DNA from: an uncultured Treponema sp.
GTDB taxonomy: Bacteria > Spirochaetota > Spirochaetia > Treponematales > Treponemataceae
NCBI GenBank assembly: GCA_934699065.1
Contig: CAKUWD010000110.1
Location: 1-9,664, forward strand
DNA length: 9,664 nt
Direction of reading: 5' to 3'
In this document: one piece after another, positions 7,361 to 9,664 of the stretch
How positions within the stretch are numbered: the first letter of the stretch is position 1
Layout: each line of letters starts with the position of its first letter
Translations under genes and position numbers: made by a program
The notes under the pieces: model-generated
The model's database searches: none
What the model was told of the DNA's origin: nothing
Seen by the model: only the letters and a program-made list of their open reading frames with translations

Positions 7361-7831
7361 TTATGGCTTCACCTCTATACTATCATCTTGAATATTAATT
7401 TGGATTTTGACAAATGGCTCAAAAGCTCCTGGTCCAAATTTTTTCTCATAGGCATATTGACCGGTATAAAAAGGATCTTCTAATATGGAATCCGAATAAC
7501 CAATAAAATTCTGGACAAATGGATTTTTATAAATTAATTCTGAATCTTTATTATATATTCCATTTTTATCATATTTCCCCATAAAATAATAATTATTATT
7601 TCTAAAATAATAAATTGATAATTCTTTTATAGGCTTCTCTTCTCTATTATTAATTATTATTGTGTCAGCTAAAGAATAAATAGCCCATAGATTTCCATAT
7701 TTTTCTAATATTATTTTATCTTGCTCATAATCTTCATCTAACACATATTGTTTTATCATCCATTTTTTTTCTTCAGATGATAATCTTCCAAAACAGAATA
7801 TGCATAATAAAACAAATATTATTTTTTTCAT
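7361..7831 (-). CDS. Small exported protein of unknown family (156 aa), possible orphan immunity or accessory protein
   Basis: It encodes 156 residues with a signal peptide (MKKIIFVLLCIFCFGRLSS, cleavage near residue 19). The mature part is rich in Tyr, Asn and acidic residues (for example YEQDKIILEKYGNLWAIYSLAD, abbreviated here to positions 35-56). Cys10 and Cys13 lie within the hydrophobic core and do not form a good lipobox, so secretion or periplasmic location is more likely than lipidation. The start has an AGAGGA ribosome site six bases upstream. The family is not recognised. It sits between the immunity-like gene of the main Rhs tip and the displaced tip, with only 20 bases before the latter. 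A degraded copy lies on the other side of the tip cassette. Being tied to the cassette and duplicated fits an immunity protein whose cognate tip has been lost, but no direct evidence of this is visible. Confidence 0.82.
   Translation of the reverse strand: MKKIIFVLLCIFCFGRLSSEEKKWMIKQYVLDEDYEQDKIILEKYGNLWAIYSLADTIIINNREEKPIKELSIYYFRNNNYYFMGKYDKNGIYNKDSELIYKNPFVQNFIGYSDSILEDPFYTGQYAYEKKFGPGAFEPFVKIQINIQDDSIEVKP
7631..7783 (-). repeat. Direct repeat, right copy (inside the intact 156-aa gene)
   Basis: Partner of 4981-5132, lying within codons about 17-67 of the intact gene. It carries the eight-A run (7763-7770) that keeps the reading frame intact, where the partner has seven. Confidence 0.85.
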
Positions 7832-7834
7832 TTT

Positions 7835-7942
7835 TTATCCTCTACCTTCAATTTCAAATGGTATTAATAAAGACTCGGAAAATAATTTAAAACTAATAAA
7901 TGCCAAAATACAAATAATTATTTTTTGTTTATTCATTTTCAT
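7835..7942 (-). CDS. 35-codon ORF with signal-peptide-like sequence; gene remnant or coupled leader
   Basis: The ORF begins at ATG 7942 (second ATG at 7936) and encodes a typical signal-peptide-like start, MNKQKIIICILAFISFKLFS, then eleven more residues (ESLLIPFEIEG and RG before the stop, overlapping the ribosome site of the next gene). Its TAA ends only three bases before the ATG of the 156-residue protein. It resembles an exported protein cut off just after its signal peptide. It could be the N-terminal stump of a lost immunity or accessory gene, or a short leader coupled to the next gene. Its ribosome site is weak (GAGA close to the ATG). Low confidence that it is a functional gene. Confidence 0.3.
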   Translation of the reverse strand: MKMNKQKIIICILAFISFKLFSESLLIPFEIEGRG

Positions 7943-8055
7943 ATTCTCATTTCTTTTTTTCGTCTTTTTTCAATCGTTACTTTCCTTTCTAACTATTATT
8001 CCACCCAATAGCTCATTAACTGATCAAAGAGAAACAATATACCTTTTTTATCAAT

Positions 8056-8274
8056 TCAAGCATACTTATTGTATAATAATCGAAAAATACCTAATGGTAA
8101 TAATATAAACAATAAAATAAAAATAAAAACAGCTATATCTTGACTATGAAAACATTTCTCCATTACTCGAATAAAATTCTTGAAAAAAGAAAATTTATAA
8201 AAACAAAATAGAATGAGTAAACTATAAATAATAGATACTAGCCAAAAAAACAAAAGAGTATATAACTTTTTCAT
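8056..8274 (-). CDS. Small two-helix membrane protein, probable immunity protein for the main Rhs tip
   Basis: Seventy-two residues from the ATG at 8274. An in-frame ATG further upstream (8325) lies inside the Rhs gene and would add a non-hydrophobic tail, so it is rejected; GGAAGGA five bases or so before 8274 is a strong ribosome site. Two membrane helices are obvious: about residues 5-26 (YTLLFFWLVSIIYSLLILF) and 47-67 (IAVFIFILLFILLPLGIF), joined by a positively charged loop. The family is not recognised. The start codon follows the Rhs stop by one base, and the ribosome site is within the last codons of the Rhs gene, so the two are translationally coupled. Position directly behind a variable Rhs C-terminus is the standard place for immunity. 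A membrane immunity protein would suit a toxin that acts on or inserts into the inner membrane. The role is inferred from context. Confidence 0.75.
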   Translation of the reverse strand: MKKLYTLLFFWLVSIIYSLLILFCFYKFSFFKNFIRVMEKCFHSQDIAVFIFILLFILLPLGIFRLLYNKYA

Positions 8275-8275
8275 A

Positions 8276-9664
8276 TTAATTTCCTTCCATTGAATTAGAA
8301 ATAGCACCTGAGATTTCTTGTCCAATACTTACACCGATATCCTTATCTATTTCAGTTGGTGCTACGGTAGTTATGATTGTTATAACTCCAGCGGAATCTA
8401 TTGATTCTGTATACATAATTGTCTCGCTACCATTTGTGCGATCTATGACATTAGTTCCTGTTTTAGAAGTTGCACCAGAAATAATACCTGTAGTAGCTGA
8501 AATAGCAAGATTGAGAGCCAAACCATCTGTTAAATTTTTATCATGTGAACTATTATCCACTACAGTACCAACTGTAGTTCCGACCATATTAGCAGCTGTA
8601 TTTAAAACTGCACTAGCAACTTTTGACGTTTGAACAGCGGTAGCAATACTTTGTACAGCGCCTGCTCCACCTGTTATTGCACCTGATATAGCCCCACTTA
8701 AAGCTGCAGATCCAGCAGACTTTAAGTCAACATTTGTAATAGCGTTTTTTATATTTATATCATTTCCTGAAGCAGCTTGTTTAATAATATTAGAGCCAAC
8801 TTGAACAATAATATTTGTTGAAAATCCTATAAGAGCTCCTGTTGTTGCTCCTATCGCAGTTTTAGCTAAAAACACCGTTACGACAAACAGGCCATTTGAA
8901 TCAGTGCAGTTTGTCGGGTTCTGTCCAGCATAACCATACCAGTTAGCACCATCACGAGCCGGATCTTGGGTGAGCCAGTTTGAACCATCTTCTCCTCGCC
9001 AGCGATTCCAGTGATAGGTAAGACCAGTTTCGGTATCATAATCGCAGCCGATATAAAGTCCATCAAAATCAATTAAATCGGTTGTCTCACCTGCCTTAAT
9101 GCCGAACGCAGTGTAACCAGATTTCCAGAGCAGTCTGTTATCCTCGTCATAAACCTCGGTAACACTTCCCTGAATATCTGTAACTGCGTATCTTATACTT
9201 TCTGTACTGTTTTCTGTATCCATAAAACCTATTATCTGATTATTTAAATAAACAAAGCTTCGGGTTGTTACAGAAGAGCCTGCTGTTTTCTCCTGATAAG
9301 TCAGAGCTCCGTTTCTGCCATAGGCATACTGAGTTAATTCTGAAGTTTCACCTGTATAACTTATCCTTTCAATTCTACGGTTCATTGCATCATAAGTATA
9401 TTCTACTTTTACATTCTGTGCATTATCCGGAGCGTTAAACTGTTGAACTTTTACAAGCCGGTTATGGTAATCCCATTCGTATTCCCAGTATTCATCACTT
9501 TTATCAATATTTACAACATTACCATTATGCTCTGCATTCATGGCTCTTGCTGTTCTGTTTCCGTTTGCATCGTAGGTGTACCACCACTTACCATCATACA
9601 TTACGCGGGCTGTATTTCCGTTATTTGAGTTTTTGTAATATGCGTAATCATTTTTTGATGCATA
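8276..9664 (-). CDS. Rhs/YD-repeat polymorphic toxin, C-terminal 462 residues with hydrophobic Gly/Ala-rich tip (N-terminus beyond right edge)
   Basis: The frame is open to the window edge, 21 codons beyond the first ATG at 9601, so that ATG is internal and this is the 3' part of a large Rhs gene. YD-repeat motifs are evident (YTYDANGNRTARA, WDYHNRLVKVQ, EYTYDAMNRRIERISY). The core ends with the conserved boundary ETGLTYHWNRW ... DPARDGANWYGYAGQNP ... DSNGL, at about visible residues 212-259. In known Rhs proteins the YD repeats form a shell that encloses the toxin, which is released after cleavage at this boundary. The tip, from about position 8887 to the stop (roughly 203 residues), is rich in Gly, Ala, Ser, Thr and hydrophobic residues with several membrane-like stretches (AIGATTGALIGF, AALSGAISGAITGGAGAV, LALNLAISATTGIISGA). 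No nuclease or peptidase motif is seen. A membrane-inserting or pore-forming action is possible; it could also be a pretoxin segment only. The cognate immunity is likely the 72-residue membrane protein one base downstream. Confidence 0.9.
   Translation of the reverse strand, partial: YASKNDYAYYKNSNNGNTARVMYDGKWWYTYDANGNRTARAMNAEHNGNVVNIDKSDEYWEYEWDYHNRLVKVQQFNAPDNAQNVKVEYTYDAMNRRIERISYTGETSELTQYAYGRNGALTYQEKTAGSSVTTRSFVYLNNQIIGFMDTENSTESIRYAVTDIQGSVTEVYDEDNRLLWKSGYTAFGIKAGETTDLIDFDGLYIGCDYDTETGLTYHWNRWRGEDGSNWLTQDPARDGANWYGYAGQNPTNCTDSNGLFVVTVFLAKTAIGATTGALIGFSTNIIVQVGSNIIKQAASGNDINIKNAITNVDLKSAGSAALSGAISGAITGGAGAVQSIATAVQTSKVASAVLNTAANMVGTTVGTVVDNSSHDKNLTDGLALNLAISATTGIISGATSKTGTNVIDRTNGSETIMYTESIDSAGVITIITTVAPTEIDKDIGVSIGQEISGAISNSMEGN
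8892..9310 (-). repeat. Rhs core direct repeat, main-gene copy
   Basis: Partner of 6928-7345 within the intact Rhs reading frame. The distance between copies is about 1.96 kb. Crossing over would delete the present tip, its membrane immunity gene, the 35-codon ORF and the 156-residue gene, and place the peptidase tip and SUMF1-like gene behind the main Rhs core. Confidence 0.92.

Noticed and set aside
7999..8055. In-frame continuation after the TGA of the 72-residue membrane protein (about 19 codons to the next stop), suggesting readthrough
   Set aside because: Such an open stretch is expected by chance, and the residues show no clear motif or continuation of the membrane topology.
7800..8108. 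Plus-strand 102-codon hydrophobic ORF across the gap between the 72- and 156-residue genes
   Set aside because: No ribosome site before its ATG, very AT-rich low-complexity sequence, and it is antisense to two supported minus-strand genes and the 35-codon ORF.
8878..9072. Second minus-strand frame ORF of 64 codons inside the Rhs core
   Set aside because: Lies in an alternative frame of a well-supported Rhs coding region with no start signal of its own.

Overview
The window is AT-rich and every credible gene lies on the minus strand, so transcription runs from right to left. Spirochaetes, in particular gut or rumen-type Treponema, fit best: Rhs proteins, SUMF1-fold lipoproteins with a loose lipobox, and large secreted Ig-like/beta-helix proteins in a low-GC genome. 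This is an inference from gene content and style. No rRNA or marker gene is present to prove it.

Right part (about 4769-9664), in order of transcription, is the variable 3' end of an Rhs polymorphic-toxin locus. (i) The end of a large Rhs/YD-repeat protein enters from the right edge and finishes in a hydrophobic Gly/Ala-rich C-terminal domain. (ii) One base after its stop comes a 72-residue two-helix membrane protein, a probable immunity gene. (iii) Next are a 35-codon signal-peptide-like remnant and a 156-residue exported protein of unknown family. (iv) Then comes a displaced Rhs tip: about 418 bp of the same Rhs core, roughly 90% identical, joined to a different C-terminal domain that looks like a C39/papain-fold cysteine peptidase. 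(v) A SUMF1/FGE-fold lipoprotein overlaps that tip by 4 bp. (vi) A frameshifted partial copy of the 156-residue gene follows, then a 60-codon ORF. The block thus carries one tip expressed from the main gene, one spare tip with its own neighbour gene, and two sets of direct repeats able to recombine.

Left part (1-4707) is a separate transcription unit with its own likely promoter at 4680-4707. It encodes a 1253-residue secreted multidomain protein (duplicated N-terminal module, Ig-like domains, PKD-like domain, C-terminal beta-helix). Seventeen bases downstream is a second secreted protein with discoidin/F5-8-like jelly-roll segments that runs off the left edge. Both look like cell-surface or extracellular adhesive/structural proteins; no enzymatic function can be read.

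The most notable points are the pairing of a protease-like Rhs tip with a SUMF1-fold lipoprotein through an ATGA overlap, which makes the lipoprotein a candidate periplasmic immunity protein of an unexpected fold, and the direct-repeat architecture around that cassette. No tRNA, rRNA, CRISPR array, transposase or convincing hairpin terminator was seen.
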